DNA from: Herbidospora solisilvae | GTDB lineage: Bacteria > Actinomycetota > Actinomycetes > Streptosporangiales > Streptosporangiaceae | Assembly: GCF_009901565.1 (NCBI RefSeq) | Contig: NZ_WXEW01000004.1 | Coordinates: 558,001 to 622,000, forward strand | Reading direction: 5' to 3' | DNA length: 64,000 nucleotides | Shown here: piece by piece, positions 15,972 through 26,016 of the stretch | How positions within the stretch are numbered: position 1 is the stretch's first letter | Layout: the number at the start of each line of letters is the position of its first letter | Program-made: the position numbers and the translations under genes | Notes under the pieces: generated by a model | The model's database searches: none | What the model saw: only the letters and a program-made list of their open reading frames with translations | Told to the model about the DNA's origin: nothing

Positions 15972-17723
15972 ATGCGTCCGGTGGCGGCAGTGACTCTGGG
16001 TCTGCTCCTTTTCATGGACGCCGTGCGCGTCCTGTTCCCGTCCCTGATCACCATCTACGGCCAGGCCGGCGACACCCCGCCGGAGCAACTGGGCCTCTTC
16101 GCGGCGTTGTGGTTCGTCCTCCCGCTGGCCGCGCTGCTCTTACCGGCGAGATGGGCGCTGCTGGGCGGCGGCGCCGTCCTGGCGGTGGGCCGCCTGGCCC
16201 TCCAGGCCACCGACGGCGGTCTCCCCCAGCTCTATGTGAGCGCCGTGTCGGTCACCGCCGGCATCGTCTTCCTGTACGGCGCCGCCAGGCTCGTGGCCGC
16301 CCCCCACGCCCGCCTGGCCCTCCCCCTCGGCCTCGCGCTCTCCCAGGCCCTCCACCTGTCGATCGGCCATGTGGACCTGGTCTGGCGCGACGGCCCGCTG
16401 CCGTGGATCCCGACGCTGTTGATCACTGCGGCCTTCGCCTGGGCGGTCGCGGGCGTGCGACCCGCCGACGACCCGGCGCCGGGCCACCTGTGGTTCGTCC
16501 TCGGCCCGGCGATCCTGCTGACCGGCATGTACCTGGGCCCGGCCGCCCTGATCGGCGACGGCGTGACTCCGGATCTGCGCGGCCCGCTGATCGTCAACCT
16601 GGTACTGGTCCTGATCCTGTTGCTGGCGGCCTCCCTGCGAGGCCCGACGGGCTTCCTGGGCCCGCTCGCGCTCCTGCTGGGGATCTGGGCCGCCTACACG
16701 GACGGCCGCGTGCATCTGGCCACCCTCCCGATCTTCGTCCTGGGACTCGGCGGTTGTCTCCAGATCAGCGGCTCGGGGCCAGCCGGCCGGCGGGCCGGGG
16801 GCGCCCTCCTCGGCGGCATGCTCGTGCTGTTCGCCGGGACCTTCGTGTACTACGCCGCCTATGACCTGAACCTGGGCTTCGACAACGGCCACGTCGTGAT
16901 CGCCCTGGGAGTGCTGATCGCGGGGACGGCACTCAGCCGGGAAATCCGGCCTCGCTGGCAGTACGCCGTCGCGACCGTGGGCCTGGCCGTTCCCGCGCTG
17001 GTCGGGGCGCCGTTCAGCCCGTCCTCCGACCCGGGGCGGCCGATCGCGGGCGACGAGTTCACCGTGATCGCGTACAACATCAGAATGGGGTTCGGCACCA
17101 CGGGAACCCTGGACCTCGACGCGATCGGCGCATGGGCGCGGTCGAGGAACCCCGATGTGGTGCTGCTGAGCGAGGTCGACCGGGGCTGGTTCCTCAACGG
17201 CGGCCACGACGATCTCGACCGCATCGCGTCGGTACTCGGCATGCGCTACTACTTCGCCCCGGCGGCCGACGCCATGTGGGGCGACGCGGTGCTGACGAAC
17301 CTGCCGGTGTCCGATCTCGTGAGCCACCCGCTCAGGAGCTACGGCTACCCGACCGGCGCCCAGGCCCAGACCTTCACGATCGAGGTCGGGCGGCACCGGG
17401 TGGGCGTGCTGAACACCCATCTCCAGTCTCCCGAACGCCAGAGCGCCGACCTGCCGGTCCTCCTGCCGCCCGCGCCCGCCCTGCTCGCCGGCGACCTCAA
17501 CCTCACCCCGGACGACGCCGCATTCACCGAGTTGCTGCGCCGGACCGGGCTGACCGACCCGCTGACGGCCTTCGGCGACCCGCCGACCTCGCCCGCCGAC
17601 GATCCGGTCAAACGCATCGACCACGTGCTGCTCAGCCCGGGACTCACGGCCGTGTCCGCCGAGGTTCCCCGGGTGCCGTTCTCCGATCATCTGCCCGTCG
17701 TCGTGCGGATCCGCGTCGGCTGA
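15972..17723 (+). CDS. Membrane protein with C-terminal endonuclease/exonuclease/phosphatase (EEP) domain
   Basis: A 583-residue protein. The first ~360 residues hold around ten hydrophobic helices. The C-terminal part is an EEP-fold metal-dependent phosphoesterase: VIAYNIRMG (Asn), VVLLSEVDRG (Glu), LNTHLQ (His), LLAGDLNLTP (Asp/Asn), RIDHVLLS and FSDHLPVVV (Asp-His). The start ATG 15972 has AAAGGA upstream, better than the ATG 36 bases earlier. EEP domains behind membrane segments are common in actinomycetes; the substrate (nucleic acid, phospholipid or inositol phosphate) is unknown. The active domain should sit near the membrane surface. Confidence 0.85.
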   Translation: MRPVAAVTLGLLLFMDAVRVLFPSLITIYGQAGDTPPEQLGLFAALWFVLPLAALLLPARWALLGGGAVLAVGRLALQATDGGLPQLYVSAVSVTAGIVFLYGAARLVAAPHARLALPLGLALSQALHLSIGHVDLVWRDGPLPWIPTLLITAAFAWAVAGVRPADDPAPGHLWFVLGPAILLTGMYLGPAALIGDGVTPDLRGPLIVNLVLVLILLLAASLRGPTGFLGPLALLLGIWAAYTDGRVHLATLPIFVLGLGGCLQISGSGPAGRRAGGALLGGMLVLFAGTFVYYAAYDLNLGFDNGHVVIALGVLIAGTALSREIRPRWQYAVATVGLAVPALVGAPFSPSSDPGRPIAGDEFTVIAYNIRMGFGTTGTLDLDAIGAWARSRNPDVVLLSEVDRGWFLNGGHDDLDRIASVLGMRYYFAPAADAMWGDAVLTNLPVSDLVSHPLRSYGYPTGAQAQTFTIEVGRHRVGVLNTHLQSPERQSADLPVLLPPAPALLAGDLNLTPDDAAFTELLRRTGLTDPLTAFGDPPTSPADDPVKRIDHVLLSPGLTAVSAEVPRVPFSDHLPVVVRIRVG

Positions 17724-17737
17724 GATGGGGGACCCAG

Positions 17738-17773
17738 GCCAACCAGTGCCAACCAGGCGGGATAATCGTTTAC
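17738..17773 (+). promoter_or_regulatory. Rrf2 promoter: direct repeats plus -10 for a leaderless transcript
   Basis: GCCAACCAG occurs twice (17738-17746 and 17748-17756), one helical turn apart. Next comes GATAAT (17761-17766) and then, seven bases later, the ATG of the Rrf2 gene. No ribosome site is present, so the transcript probably starts at the ATG. The repeats suit autoregulation. Confidence 0.5.
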
Positions 17774-18241
17774 ATGCGACTTTCTGCGCGTGTCGACTAC
17801 GCCCTGCGGGCGGCGGCCGAGCTGGCCGCGTCCGGCGACGGCCCGACCACGGTGGGCGAACTCGCCAAGGGCCAGGAGATGCCGCCCAAATACCTGGAGA
17901 ACATCCTGCTCCAGATGCGCCGGGCCGGCCTGGTCCGCGGCCAGCGCGGCCCCGAGGGCGGCTACGTGCTGGCCCGTCCGGCCAACCAGATCTCCCTGGC
18001 CGACGTGATCCGCGCGGTCGACGGCCCGCTGGCCAACGTCCGCGGCGAACGCCCCGAACACGTCGGCTACACCGGCGCGGCCCAGGCCCTCCAGCAGGTC
18101 TGGATCGCCCTGCGGGCCAGTGAACGGGCCATCCTCGAAGAGGTCACCCTCGACCAGATCGCGACGGGCGACCTCCCGAAGCGGGTCACCGACCTCTCCG
18201 ACGACCCCTCGGCCTGGGACTCCCCCAACGCGCCCGTCTGA
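17774..18241 (+). CDS. Rrf2-family transcriptional regulator without Cys ligands
   Basis: A 155-residue Rrf2 regulator with an N-terminal winged helix ([41 protein letters not shown]). It contains no cysteine, so it cannot bind the Fe-S cluster used by IscR, NsrR or RsrR and must sense something else, as CymR-like members do. ATG 17774 directly follows a GATAAT box, implying a leaderless mRNA. Its TGA overlaps the ATG of the repeat-containing small frame. Confidence 0.88.
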   Translation: MRLSARVDYALRAAAELAASGDGPTTVGELAKGQEMPPKYLENILLQMRRAGLVRGQRGPEGGYVLARPANQISLADVIRAVDGPLANVRGERPEHVGYTGAAQALQQVWIALRASERAILEEVTLDQIATGDLPKRVTDLSDDPSAWDSPNAPV

Positions 18242-18459
18242 TGCCTCAAGGGCCAACGCCCGGAGCCCCGACACCGGAAAGCCCGGTGCCTGAGAGCCCG
18301 GTGCCTGAGAGCCCGGTGCCTGAGAGCCCGGTGCCTGAGAGCCCGGTGCCTGAGAGCCCGGTGCCTGAGAGCCCGGTGCCTGAGAGCCCGGTGCCTGAGA
18401 GCCCGGTGCGCGATCGTTCCCTGCTCGGGTGTCCGGTCACCGGAGGCGCAGGTGCCTGA
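18241..18459 (+). CDS. Small Pro-rich frame made of VPESP repeats, possible gene
   Basis: A 72-residue frame that starts within the Rrf2 stop (TGATG) and overlaps the glycosylase start by eight bases. Its core is eight copies of a five-residue VPESP unit. The repeat is 15 bp, so copy-number change would never shift the frame. I recognise no family. It could be a real coupled peptide or only a spacer that happens to be open. Confidence 0.35.
   Translation: MPQGPTPGAPTPESPVPESPVPESPVPESPVPESPVPESPVPESPVPESPVPESPVRDRSLLGCPVTGGAGA
18286..18405 (+). repeat. 15-bp tandem repeat, eight perfect copies
   Basis: Eight identical copies of GTGCCTGAGAGCCCG fill 18286-18405, with a degenerate copy before (ACACCGGAAAGCCCG, 18271-18285). 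The first nine bases of the unit are identical to the start of the following glycosylase gene (GTG CCT GAG). Perfect identity suggests recent slippage expansion, so the copy number probably varies between strains. Confidence 0.97.
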
Positions 18460-19231
18460 GGGCGACGCCGTCTACCGCACCGCGAAACGGCTGCGGGAGG
18501 CGCTCGACGACCGGGAGCTGACCCGCTCCGACTTCCGGGTGCCCCGCTACGCCACCGCCGACCTGCGCGGCCGGCGGGTGCTGACCACGGTGAGCCGGGG
18601 GAAGAACCTGCTCACCCGGGTCGAGGGCGGCGTGACGCTGCACACCCATCTGCGCATGGACGGATCCTGGCGGGTGACCAAGGCGGGCGCCCCGCTGAGG
18701 GGCGGCGACGTCGTCAGGGTCGTGCTGGCCAACAGTGTTTGGCAGGCCGTCGGCATCAAGCTCGGCGTGGTCGACCTGCTGCCCACCGCGAGGGAGGACC
18801 AGGTCGTCGGGCATCTCGGCCCCGACCTGCTCGGCCCTGACTGGGACACGGGGAAGGCCGTCGCCAACCTGCTGAAGGATCCTGACCGCACGATCGGGGA
18901 GGCGCTGCTCGACCAGCGCAATCTCGCGGGGATCGGCACGATTTGGCGGGCGGAGACGCTCTTCGTCACCCGCGTCGGGCCGTGGCGGCGCACCGGGGAC
19001 GTGGCGGATCTGGCGGGGCTGGCCGAAACGGCCCACCGCCTCTTGGTGGAGAACAAGAACGAACATGGACCGGTCACGACCGGCGACCCGAGACCGGGTC
19101 GTGCGTTGTTCGTCTACGGCAGGGCACACCTTCCCTGCCGCGTCTGTGGAACGATCATCGAACGTGGAGAAATGGGATCACAACCGCAGGAGCGGGTGAT
19201 CTACTGGTGCCCGCGCTGCCAGCCGGGCTAG
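18452..19231 (+). CDS. Fpg/Nei-family DNA glycosylase (endonuclease VIII-like, Nei2 type)
   Basis: A 259-residue base-excision glycosylase/AP lyase. After Met removal Pro2 is the nucleophile and Glu3 the acid (PEGD). Other landmarks are SRGKNLL (the beta-hairpin Lys), the helix-two-turn-helix segment [15 protein letters not shown] and a C-terminal zinc finger CRVCG...WCPRC. GTG 18452 has GGAGG five bases before it. The 3' end overlaps the convergent clgR stop by four bases. Confidence 0.9.
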   Translation: MPEGDAVYRTAKRLREALDDRELTRSDFRVPRYATADLRGRRVLTTVSRGKNLLTRVEGGVTLHTHLRMDGSWRVTKAGAPLRGGDVVRVVLANSVWQAVGIKLGVVDLLPTAREDQVVGHLGPDLLGPDWDTGKAVANLLKDPDRTIGEALLDQRNLAGIGTIWRAETLFVTRVGPWRRTGDVADLAGLAETAHRLLVENKNEHGPVTTGDPRPGRALFVYGRAHLPCRVCGTIIERGEMGSQPQERVIYWCPRCQPG

Positions 19232-19584
19232 GCGGCCACCATGTCCTTGACTTCGGGGAAACCGTCGAACTCCGGACCGGAGGGCACGGTCTCCGTGATG
19301 GGCAGGCGCTCACGCTCGGGCACGTCGGCCAAGACAGGCGCGTGCTGAAGCTCGGCGAGCGCGAACTGATCGGAGACTTCCCGCAACACCTGCGAAAGCG
19401 GCACACCCAGGGCACCGCAGATCGAGGCGAGCAGCTCGGACGACGCCTCCTTCTGACCACGCTCCACCTCGGACAGATAGCCGAGGGAGACCCGTGCCAG
19501 CGTGGAGACCTCGCGCAGTGTGCGGCTCTGCCGCACCCGTAGCCGCCGCAGGACGTCGCCGAGAAGCTGACGCAGCAGGACCAT
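19228..19584 (-). CDS. clgR: ClgR-type XRE regulator of clp/protease genes
   Basis: A 118-residue helix-turn-helix protein ([20 protein letters not shown], then [12 protein letters not shown]). In actinomycetes ClgR activates clp protease and related genes, and its gene lies next to cinA and pgsA, as here. The protein ends in ...KDMVAA; a C-terminal Ala-Ala is a known ClpP degradation signal for ClgR in Streptomyces, giving feedback. ATG 19584 has GGGAG seven bases upstream. The 250-bp region upstream separates it from cinA, so it probably has its own promoter. Confidence 0.85.
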   Translation of the reverse strand: MVLLRQLLGDVLRRLRVRQSRTLREVSTLARVSLGYLSEVERGQKEASSELLASICGALGVPLSQVLREVSDQFALAELQHAPVLADVPERERLPITETVPSGPEFDGFPEVKDMVAA

Positions 19585-19837
19585 CTGTCGCTCCCTTCCC
19601 GGCGCGGGAGCCGTCACGACGCTCCGCGCTTTCGGTTCATATCGCCCGTTCTTTCCACGCCCTTCGTACATACTCCTCGCCGTCATCATTGGCTCGCTCG
19701 GCCCCTGCGCCGGGCGCGCCGTGGACTTGCTCCTCGCCGATGGCTCACGGACCTCACTCACAGCTCCACCGTACCTGTATCGAGCGACACCACGGCAGAC
19801 CATGGTGAGCATGTTCGCTGGGGACGTAACGCGGTAA

Positions 19838-20335
19838 TCACCCCGAATGTTCCCCCGAATTGGCCAGCAGCACACCTAGAAGTAGATCCAAAGCCATCTC
19901 ACACGTATGGATACGGATGGATGAGCGGTCTCCGGTCAATCGCAGGTCAACGACTTTCGAGACGTCTCCGGGACCACTCAGGCCGCAGAAGACGGTGCCG
20001 ACCGGCCTGCCGTCCTGGGGCTCGGGGCCGGCCACGCCGGTCACCGCGACCGCCCAGGTCGCCCCGGTGAGCTTCCGAACACCGGCGGCCATCGCGGCGG
20101 CCACATCGGGGTGGACGGCGCCCTCGCGGGCCAGCAGATCGGCCGGCACGCCGAGCAGCCGGGCCTTCAGGTCGGTGGCGTAGCTGATCACGCCGCCCAC
20201 GAAGGCGGCCGAGGAGCCGGCCACACCGGTCACGGTCGCCCCGATGAGCCCACCGGTGAGGGATTCGGCCACGGCGAAAGTCTCACCCCGCTCCGCGAGC
20301 AGGGAGATCACCTTCGCTGCGGTCGAGCCGGTCAC
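19838..20335 (-). CDS. cinA: CinA-family nicotinamide-nucleotide amidohydrolase (PncC type)
   Basis: A 165-residue single-domain CinA C-terminal protein ([51 protein letters not shown]). The family deamidates nicotinamide mononucleotide for NAD salvage. GTG 20335 overlaps the pgsA stop (GTGA) and has GGAGGG upstream, so it is translated with pgsA. The N-terminal molybdopterin-binding-like domain of long CinA proteins is absent. Confidence 0.9.
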   Translation of the reverse strand: MTGSTAAKVISLLAERGETFAVAESLTGGLIGATVTGVAGSSAAFVGGVISYATDLKARLLGVPADLLAREGAVHPDVAAAMAAGVRKLTGATWAVAVTGVAGPEPQDGRPVGTVFCGLSGPGDVSKVVDLRLTGDRSSIRIHTCEMALDLLLGVLLANSGEHSG

Positions 20336-20985
20336 ACCTGTTCCCTCCGGGCCACCTGGCGCAGTCTGACTGCCCGCACAACGTAGTCGACGCCGGTCGC
20401 CACCGTCACCAGGACGGCGGTCCCCATGGTGGCCCAGCGCACGACGTCGAGCAGGTCCGGCACGAGGAAGAACCCGACGGCGAAGATCTGCAGGACGGTC
20501 TTGATCTTCCCGCCGGTGCTGGCCGGGATGACGCCGAACCGGATCACCACGAACCGCAGCGCCGTCACGCCCAGCTCACGCGCGATGATCACGACGGTCA
20601 CCCACCAGGGCAGCTCGCCGAGGAGCGACAGGCAGACCAGCGCCGACCCGATGAGCGCCTTGTCGGCGATCGGGTCGGCGATCTTGCCGAAGTCGGTGAT
20701 CAGGCCGTATCTGCGGGCCAGGAAGCCGTCGAGCTGGTCGGTGATCGAGGCGAACATGAAGACGCCCAGGGCGGCCAGCCGCCAGCCGTCGCCCTCCAGG
20801 AACAGGAACACGATGAACGCGGGAACGACCAGCAGCCGCACGACCGTGAGCGCGTTGGCGATGTTCCAGGCGCTCACGGGAGGCGCGGCCGGCTCGACCG
20901 GATCGGTCACCACCAGCCGCTCGGGGGCGGCGTCGGCCATGACCGACGGGGCCGAGTCCCGTGGCTGGTCGTTGCTCTGGGTCAC
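20332..20985 (-). CDS. pgsA: CDP-diacylglycerol--glycerol-3-phosphate 3-phosphatidyltransferase
   Basis: A 217-residue membrane enzyme of the CDP-alcohol phosphatidyltransferase family that makes phosphatidylglycerol phosphate. The signature [20 protein letters not shown] continues into ADPIAD, giving the full DxxDGxxAR-x8-GxxxD-xxx-D pattern, within several membrane helices. GTG 20985 overlaps the rimO stop and its own stop overlaps the cinA start. The N-terminal 40 residues are a polar extension. Confidence 0.92.
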   Translation of the reverse strand: MTQSNDQPRDSAPSVMADAAPERLVVTDPVEPAAPPVSAWNIANALTVVRLLVVPAFIVFLFLEGDGWRLAALGVFMFASITDQLDGFLARRYGLITDFGKIADPIADKALIGSALVCLSLLGELPWWVTVVIIARELGVTALRFVVIRFGVIPASTGGKIKTVLQIFAVGFFLVPDLLDVVRWATMGTAVLVTVATGVDYVVRAVRLRQVARREQV

Positions 20986-22388
20986 GTCGTGGCCTTGATC
21001 CTCGCGATCAGGTCAACCCCTTCCGAGTCGACCGCGACGGCGCGGACGATCTGCCCCGGCACCAGGCCGATGCCCTGGACCGTGACCGAGCCGTCGACCT
21101 CGGGGCCCTGGTGGGCGGCGCGGCCCTCGTAGCCGCCGTCGCCCAGGTCGTCTTCTACGAGCACCGACAACTCGGTGCCGATGCGCTCCTCCGCCCGCTG
21201 GGCGGTGAGCTCCTCGGCCAGTTCGGTGAGGATCGCCACCCGCTCGTCGACGACGTCCTGGTCGAGCTTGCCCTCGAACCCCGCGGCCTCGGTGCCGTCT
21301 TCGTCGGAGTAGCCGAACACCCCGATGACGTCGAGACGCGCCTCTTCGAGGAACGCGACCAGCTCGCCGAACTGTTCCTCGGTCTCGCCGGGGAAGCCGA
21401 CGATGAAGTTGGACCGCACGCCCGCCTCGGGGGCCCGCTCGCGGATCTGCTTCAGCAGGCCGAGGAACTGGGCCGGGTCGCCGAACCGCCGCATGCGGCG
21501 CAGCACCGCGTTGCTGGCGTGCTGGAAGGACAGGTCGAAGTAGGGCGCGACGCCCTCGGTGCCGGCGATCACGTCGAGCAGGCCGGGCCGGAGCTCGGCG
21601 GGCTGCAGGTAGCTGACCCGGACGCGGTCGATGCCCTCGACGGCGGCGAGCTGCGGCAGCAGCTTCTCGAGCGCCCTGAGGTCGCCCAGGTCCTTGCCGT
21701 AGGAGGTGGAGTTCTCGCTGACCAGGACGAGCTCCCGCACGCCCTGACCGGCCAGCCAGGCGGCCTCGGCCAGCAGGTCGTCGGGGCGGCGCGAGACGTA
21801 GGCGCCGCGGAAGGCCGGGATCGCGCAGAAGGTGCAGCGCCGGTCGCAGCCCGAGGCCAGCTTCAGCGAGGCGACCGGCCCGCCGGTCAGCCGCCTGCGC
21901 AGCGTGCGCGGGCCGGAGGCGGGCGCGAGCCCGGCCGGCAGGTCGCCGTGGCCGGGCACCGCGACGGGCGCGGCGTGCCGCTCGACCGGGCTGATGGGCA
22001 GCAGGGTCCGCCGGTCGCGCGGCGTGTGGGCGGTCAGCGCCCGCCCTTCGAGCACGTCGTCGAGGCGGGCGCCGATGTCGGTGTAGTCGTCGAACGACAA
22101 CACCGCGGCGGCCTCGGGCAGCGCCCCGGCCAGCTCGGTGCCGTAGCGCTCGGCCATGCACCCGGCGGCCACGACCTTGGCGCCCGAGTCGGCCGCCGCG
22201 AGGATGGTGTCGATCGAGTCCTTCTTCGCCGACTCGATGAACCCGCAGGTGTTGACCACGATCACGTCGGGGTCGTCGTCGCCCAGCGCCCAGCCTGCGG
22301 ATTCCAGCCGCGCGGCGAGCTCCTCTGAGTCGACCTCGTTGCGGGCGCAGCCCAGCGTGATCATGGAAACGGTTCGGCGTGAAGACAT
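20982..22388 (-). CDS. rimO: Ribosomal protein uS12 methylthiotransferase
   Basis: A 468-residue radical-SAM enzyme that methylthiolates Asp of ribosomal protein S12. The N-terminal cluster ligands are in [22 protein letters not shown] and AAGCMAERY. The radical-SAM motif is [13 protein letters not shown] (CxxxCxxC). A TRAM domain ends the protein. ESAKKDS favours RimO over MiaB. I start at ATG 22388 ([13 protein letters not shown]), since the open frame further upstream shadows the neighbouring gene. Confidence 0.93.
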   Translation of the reverse strand: MSSRRTVSMITLGCARNEVDSEELAARLESAGWALGDDDPDVIVVNTCGFIESAKKDSIDTILAAADSGAKVVAAGCMAERYGTELAGALPEAAAVLSFDDYTDIGARLDDVLEGRALTAHTPRDRRTLLPISPVERHAAPVAVPGHGDLPAGLAPASGPRTLRRRLTGGPVASLKLASGCDRRCTFCAIPAFRGAYVSRRPDDLLAEAAWLAGQGVRELVLVSENSTSYGKDLGDLRALEKLLPQLAAVEGIDRVRVSYLQPAELRPGLLDVIAGTEGVAPYFDLSFQHASNAVLRRMRRFGDPAQFLGLLKQIRERAPEAGVRSNFIVGFPGETEEQFGELVAFLEEARLDVIGVFGYSDEDGTEAAGFEGKLDQDVVDERVAILTELAEELTAQRAEERIGTELSVLVEDDLGDGGYEGRAAHQGPEVDGSVTVQGIGLVPGQIVRAVAVDSEGVDLIARIKATT

Positions 22389-22417
22389 GATGAAGCTACG
22401 GTATCGGGGATCGGCCA

Positions 22418-23152
22418 CTAGCGGGGACGCGGGACCTCGACCCCGTAGGTCCGCTTGACGGTCTCCCCGGGGCGGCCCGGGGCGCCCAGGTCGCGGCCGT
22501 TCACGTTGAGCTGCACCGACCCCGCGTTGCCGAAGGTCAGGCGGGCCTTCTCCTTGACCCGGAAGCTGCGGCTGTCGCCGGTCGGGATCACGCCCATGAA
22601 GACGTTCTTGTTCTTGGCGTCCCGGACCTGGATCCAGGCCTCGCTGGTGGCGGTGATCTTCACGGTGACGTGGGTGGCCGCCTTGGCCGGGGCCGCCGGA
22701 GCGGCCGCCGGAGGCGCCGCCTTGGCCGCCGCCGGCGCCGAGTTGACCTTGACCGCCTGCTTCTCGGGCGTCTTGATCGCGCTGCCCATGATGCGCCCGA
22801 CGCCGAAGACCGCCACGATGGCGATCGCGACCGCCATCGCGAGCGTCCAGTTGGGCGTTCGGCGTTCGCGCAGCTTGATGCCCTTGTCGATCGGGTACAT
22901 CGCGCCCACGCCGGGGCGCGGGCCGCCCGTGAGGGCGTCGTACTCGCGGACCAGGGCGTCGCCCTCCAGGCCCAGCTCGCGGGCCAGGGCCCGCAGGTGA
23001 CCCCGGGCGTAGAAGTCTCCGTTGCACGCGGAGAAGTCGTCGCGCTCGATCGCGGCGATGATCGCCTCGCGGATCCGGGTGCGCCGGCTCAGGTCGGCTA
23101 CGGACAGCCCCCTGTGCTCACGCGCATCCGAGATCGTTCCACCGATGGACAT
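22418..23152 (-). CDS. RodZ-like protein: HTH, one membrane helix, DUF4115
   Basis: A 244-residue protein: an N-terminal HTH_25 domain ([36 protein letters not shown]), one membrane helix ([19 protein letters not shown], about 100-120), an Ala/Pro linker, and a periplasmic beta domain ([15 protein letters not shown]). This is the RodZ layout, linked to cell-shape control via MreB in rods and of less clear function in actinomycetes. I take ATG 23152, which gives the family start MSIGGTI; ATG 23170 is possible. It sits 29 bases before rimO on the same strand. Confidence 0.85.
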   Translation of the reverse strand: MSIGGTISDAREHRGLSVADLSRRTRIREAIIAAIERDDFSACNGDFYARGHLRALARELGLEGDALVREYDALTGGPRPGVGAMYPIDKGIKLRERRTPNWTLAMAVAIAIVAVFGVGRIMGSAIKTPEKQAVKVNSAPAAAKAAPPAAAPAAPAKAATHVTVKITATSEAWIQVRDAKNKNVFMGVIPTGDSRSFRVKEKARLTFGNAGSVQLNVNGRDLGAPGRPGETVKRTYGVEVPRPR

Positions 23153-23186
23153 CTGCGGCCCCCCGCCCATCCCGACGCTGAGTAGT

Positions 23187-23210
23187 GAGTTACATTCAAT
23201 CAGTAACATC
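23187..23210. promoter_or_regulatory. Inverted repeat between ftsK and rodZ
   Basis: GTTAC and GTAAC, nine bases apart, lie in the only AT-richer gap of this block, about 40 bases before the rodZ-like start. It may be an operator or part of a rodZ promoter. No good -10 can be assigned. Confidence 0.25.
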
Positions 23211-23211
23211 A

Positions 23212-25722
23212 CTATGTTGTAGCGCCGGGGTCACCACCCCGGAGATCTGCGAGCAACCCGGCGAGTTCGTCCGGCTTCACCATCACCTCACGGGCCTTGG
23301 AGCCCTCGCTCGGGCCGACGACGTTGCGCGATTCGAGCAGGTCCATCAGGCGGCCCGCCTTGGCGAACCCGACGCGCAGCTTGCGCTGCAACATCGAGGT
23401 CGAGCCGAACTGGGTCGTCACGATCAGCTCCGCGGCCTGGATCAGCAGGTCGAGGTCGTCGCCGATCTCCTCGTCGATCTCCTTCTTGGCGGTCGCCTGG
23501 GCGGCCACGTCGGAGCGGTACTCGACCTGCATCTGGGCCTTGCAGTGGCCGACGACCTCGGCGATCTCCTTCTCCGACACGAACGCGTTCTGCAGCCGCA
23601 TCGGCTTGCTGGCGCCCATCGGGAGGAACAGCGCGTCACCCTGGCCCACCAGCTTCTCGGCGCCGGGCTGGTCGAGGATGACCCGCGAGTCGGCCAGCGA
23701 GGAGGTGGCGAACGCCAGCCGCGAGGGCACGTTGGCCTTGATCAGGCCGGTGACGACGTCGACCGAGGGCCGCTGGGTGGCGATCACGAGGTGGATGCCG
23801 GCCGCGCGGGCGAGCTGGGTGATGCGCACGATCGAGTCCTCGACGTCGCGGGGGGCGACCATCATCAGGTCGGCCAGCTCGTCGACGATCACCAGCAGGT
23901 AGGGGTAGGGCTGGTAGACCCGCTCGCTGCCGGGCGGGGCCACGAGGCTGCCGGCCCTGACGGCCTTGTTGAAGTCGTCGACGTGCCGGAAGCCGCTGGC
24001 GGCCAGGTCGTCGTAGCGGCGGTCCATCTCCCCCACGACCCATTCGAGGGCCTCGGCGGCCTTCTTCGGGTTGGTGATGATCGGGGTGATGAGGTGGGGG
24101 ATGCCCTCGTACGCGGACAGTTCCACCCGCTTGGGGTCGACCAGGACCATCCGGACCTCGTCGGGGGTGGCCCGCATGAGCACCGAGGTGATCAGGCCGT
24201 TGATGCAGGTCGACTTGCCCGCGCCGGTGGCGCCCGCGATGAGGATGTGGGGCATCTTGGCGAGGTTGGCCACGATGGTGCGGCCCTCGACGTCCTTGCC
24301 GAGGCCGACGATCATCGGGTGGTGGTCGGCCTGGGCCACCTGCGAGCGCAGCACGTCGCCCAGCGACACCAGGTCCTTGTCGACGTTGGGGATCTCCACG
24401 CCGATCGCCGACTTGCCGGGGATCGGCGACAGGATGCGCACGTCGGCCGACTTGACGGCGTAGGCGATGTTCTTGGTGAGCGCGGTGACCTTCTCGACCT
24501 TGACCGAGGGGCCCAGCTCGATCTCGTAGCGGGTCACGGTCGGGCCGCGCGTGAACCCGGTGACCTGGGCGTCGATGGCGAACTGCTCCAGCACGCTGGT
24601 CAGCGCGTTGACGACGGTCTTGTTGGCCTTGGTCTCGGCCTTCGGCGCGCTGCCGGGGCGGAGCATCTGGGTGTCGGGGAGCGTGTAGGGACCGGCCTGC
24701 GGCGAGAGCATGAGCTGCTCGACCTTGCGGGGCGCCGGGGTGGGCTCGGGCGGCAGCGTCTGCTGGGGCGCCGGCGGCTCGTCGGCCGGAGGCAGCGGCA
24801 CGTCGTCGACGAGGCCCGGCACGATCTCCGGCGAGTGGTCGGTCGGCTTCTCCCGCAGTATCGGCGTGTCGTAGGGCTTGACGTGCTCCCCCGGCTCGGG
24901 GCGCGCCGGCTTCTTCTTCGGCTTCCTGTCGGAGGAGTTCTCGAAGGGCTTCTGGAACAGCAGCACCTTGATCTCGCCCAGCCGCTCGGGCACCCGGTGG
25001 ATCGGCGTCGCGGTGACCACCAGCGCGCCGAACCCGGCCAGCATCAGCAGCAGCGGGATCGTGATGAACGACGGCAGGATGCTGTCGGGCGGCGCGGCCA
25101 CGATGAACCCGAGCATGCCTCCGGCGGCCGAGACCTTCTCCATGCCGTCGTCGGCGGTGCCCGCCGGATAGGGGGTGCCGTGCGCGACGTGCACGATGCC
25201 GAGGATGCCGGCCGCCAGCGCGGTGAAGCCGATCAGCATGCGGCCCGTCTCGCCGTTCTGATCGGGGTGGCGCAGCAGCCGCCAGGCGATCAGGCCCATG
25301 ATCAGCGGCACCGACCAGAAGAGCGAGCCGACCGTGCCCCGCACGACCGCGTCGACCACCGTGGCCACCGAGCCCTTGCTGGTCCGCCACGTCATCGCGG
25401 CCAGCACGATCGCCCCCGCCAGCACGGCCAGGCCGAGGCCGTCGCGCCGGTGGGCGGGGTCGAGGTCGCGGGCGCCGTTGCCGATGGCCCGCGCCGCGCC
25501 GCCGATCGCGTTCGCGATCAGGGTCCAGATGCCGACGACGAGCTTGCCGATCATCAGGAACACCCACGACAGCGGGTCGTTCCCGGTGCCGGCCGGCCGC
25601 CTGGGCGGGGCCGGCTTCCGGCGGGGCGGTGGCGCCTTCTTCTTGACGGTCGGGCGGGGGGCGGGACGTGGCGTCTGCCGAGACGTCGGCCGCTTCCCAC
25701 CGGAGGACGCACGGGTGGCCAT
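23212..25722 (-). CDS. ftsK: DNA translocase FtsK/SpoIIIE
   Basis: An 836-residue septal DNA pump. Four N-terminal membrane helices (about 55-220) are followed by a Pro-rich linker and the motor: Walker [10 protein letters not shown] (about 497-505) and Walker [14 protein letters not shown] (about 600-612). The C-terminal gamma domain ([20 protein letters not shown]) reads KOPS-like sites. I choose ATG 25722 ([10 protein letters not shown]); GTG 25731 is in frame, and neither has a strong ribosome site. It leads the minus-strand block ftsK-rodZ-rimO-pgsA-cinA. Confidence 0.94.
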   Translation of the reverse strand: MATRASSGGKRPTSRQTPRPAPRPTVKKKAPPPRRKPAPPRRPAGTGNDPLSWVFLMIGKLVVGIWTLIANAIGGAARAIGNGARDLDPAHRRDGLGLAVLAGAIVLAAMTWRTSKGSVATVVDAVVRGTVGSLFWSVPLIMGLIAWRLLRHPDQNGETGRMLIGFTALAAGILGIVHVAHGTPYPAGTADDGMEKVSAAGGMLGFIVAAPPDSILPSFITIPLLLMLAGFGALVVTATPIHRVPERLGEIKVLLFQKPFENSSDRKPKKKPARPEPGEHVKPYDTPILREKPTDHSPEIVPGLVDDVPLPPADEPPAPQQTLPPEPTPAPRKVEQLMLSPQAGPYTLPDTQMLRPGSAPKAETKANKTVVNALTSVLEQFAIDAQVTGFTRGPTVTRYEIELGPSVKVEKVTALTKNIAYAVKSADVRILSPIPGKSAIGVEIPNVDKDLVSLGDVLRSQVAQADHHPMIVGLGKDVEGRTIVANLAKMPHILIAGATGAGKSTCINGLITSVLMRATPDEVRMVLVDPKRVELSAYEGIPHLITPIITNPKKAAEALEWVVGEMDRRYDDLAASGFRHVDDFNKAVRAGSLVAPPGSERVYQPYPYLLVIVDELADLMMVAPRDVEDSIVRITQLARAAGIHLVIATQRPSVDVVTGLIKANVPSRLAFATSSLADSRVILDQPGAEKLVGQGDALFLPMGASKPMRLQNAFVSEKEIAEVVGHCKAQMQVEYRSDVAAQATAKKEIDEEIGDDLDLLIQAAELIVTTQFGSTSMLQRKLRVGFAKAGRLMDLLESRNVVGPSEGSKAREVMVKPDELAGLLADLRGGDPGATT

Positions 25723-25940
25723 GATGGTCACGGTATTGCGCAACCGCCACATAAACACGTAAGCGCGCCGCCCAACCGCGCATCGCCGTCGTGGGTCTCG
25801 AAGTTCCTTTCCGTTACGGCTTCGCGTGGCCGGCCATACGACCGGCTCGGGCCGCAGGCCCGCGCTGGTGCACGCACGCGGGGATGTCCCCGTGGTGGAG
25901 CCCGAACCGCCGGCCCGGCGCAGGGAGCTCCGGCCGCGGA

Positions 25941-25980
25941 GAGGCGCCGGCCCCCGTGAGGGCCGGCGCCTCCCTTTTCC
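25941..25980 (+). terminator. Strong hairpin upstream of ftsK
   Basis: A perfect 13-bp stem, GAGGCGCCGGCCC (25941-25953) with its complement at 25960-25972, loop CCGTGA, followed by CCTTTTCC on the plus strand. The 290-bp gap 25723-26016 holds no gene. It also contains smaller hairpins near 25849-25862 and 25888-25905, so a plus-strand structured RNA ending here cannot be excluded. Confidence 0.55.
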
Positions 25981-25982
25981 GT

Positions 25983-26013
25983 GTCGCCCGGTCAGGTCAG
26001 GGGACCGGGTGAC
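25983..26013 (-). terminator. Hairpin directly after the pectate lyase gene
   Basis: GTCGCCCGGTC (25983-25993) pairs with GACCGGGTGAC (26003-26013), with one G-T pair, right next to the stop codon of the pectate lyase. It probably ends or protects that mRNA. Confidence 0.5.
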
Positions 26014-26016
26014 GCG

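Noticed and set aside
18286-18405. The 15-bp array as a CRISPR
   Set aside because: The units are directly adjacent without spacers and no cas gene is present.
19585-19837. A ClgR self-binding site upstream of clgR
   Set aside because: GTTCGC near 19813 is present, but the spacing to the next GCG does not fit the published motif as I remember it.
25741-25940. A tRNA or other known RNA gene upstream of ftsK
   Set aside because: GGTTCGGGCTCC on the minus strand resembles a T-arm, but the flanking bases do not pair and no acceptor or anticodon stem can be built.
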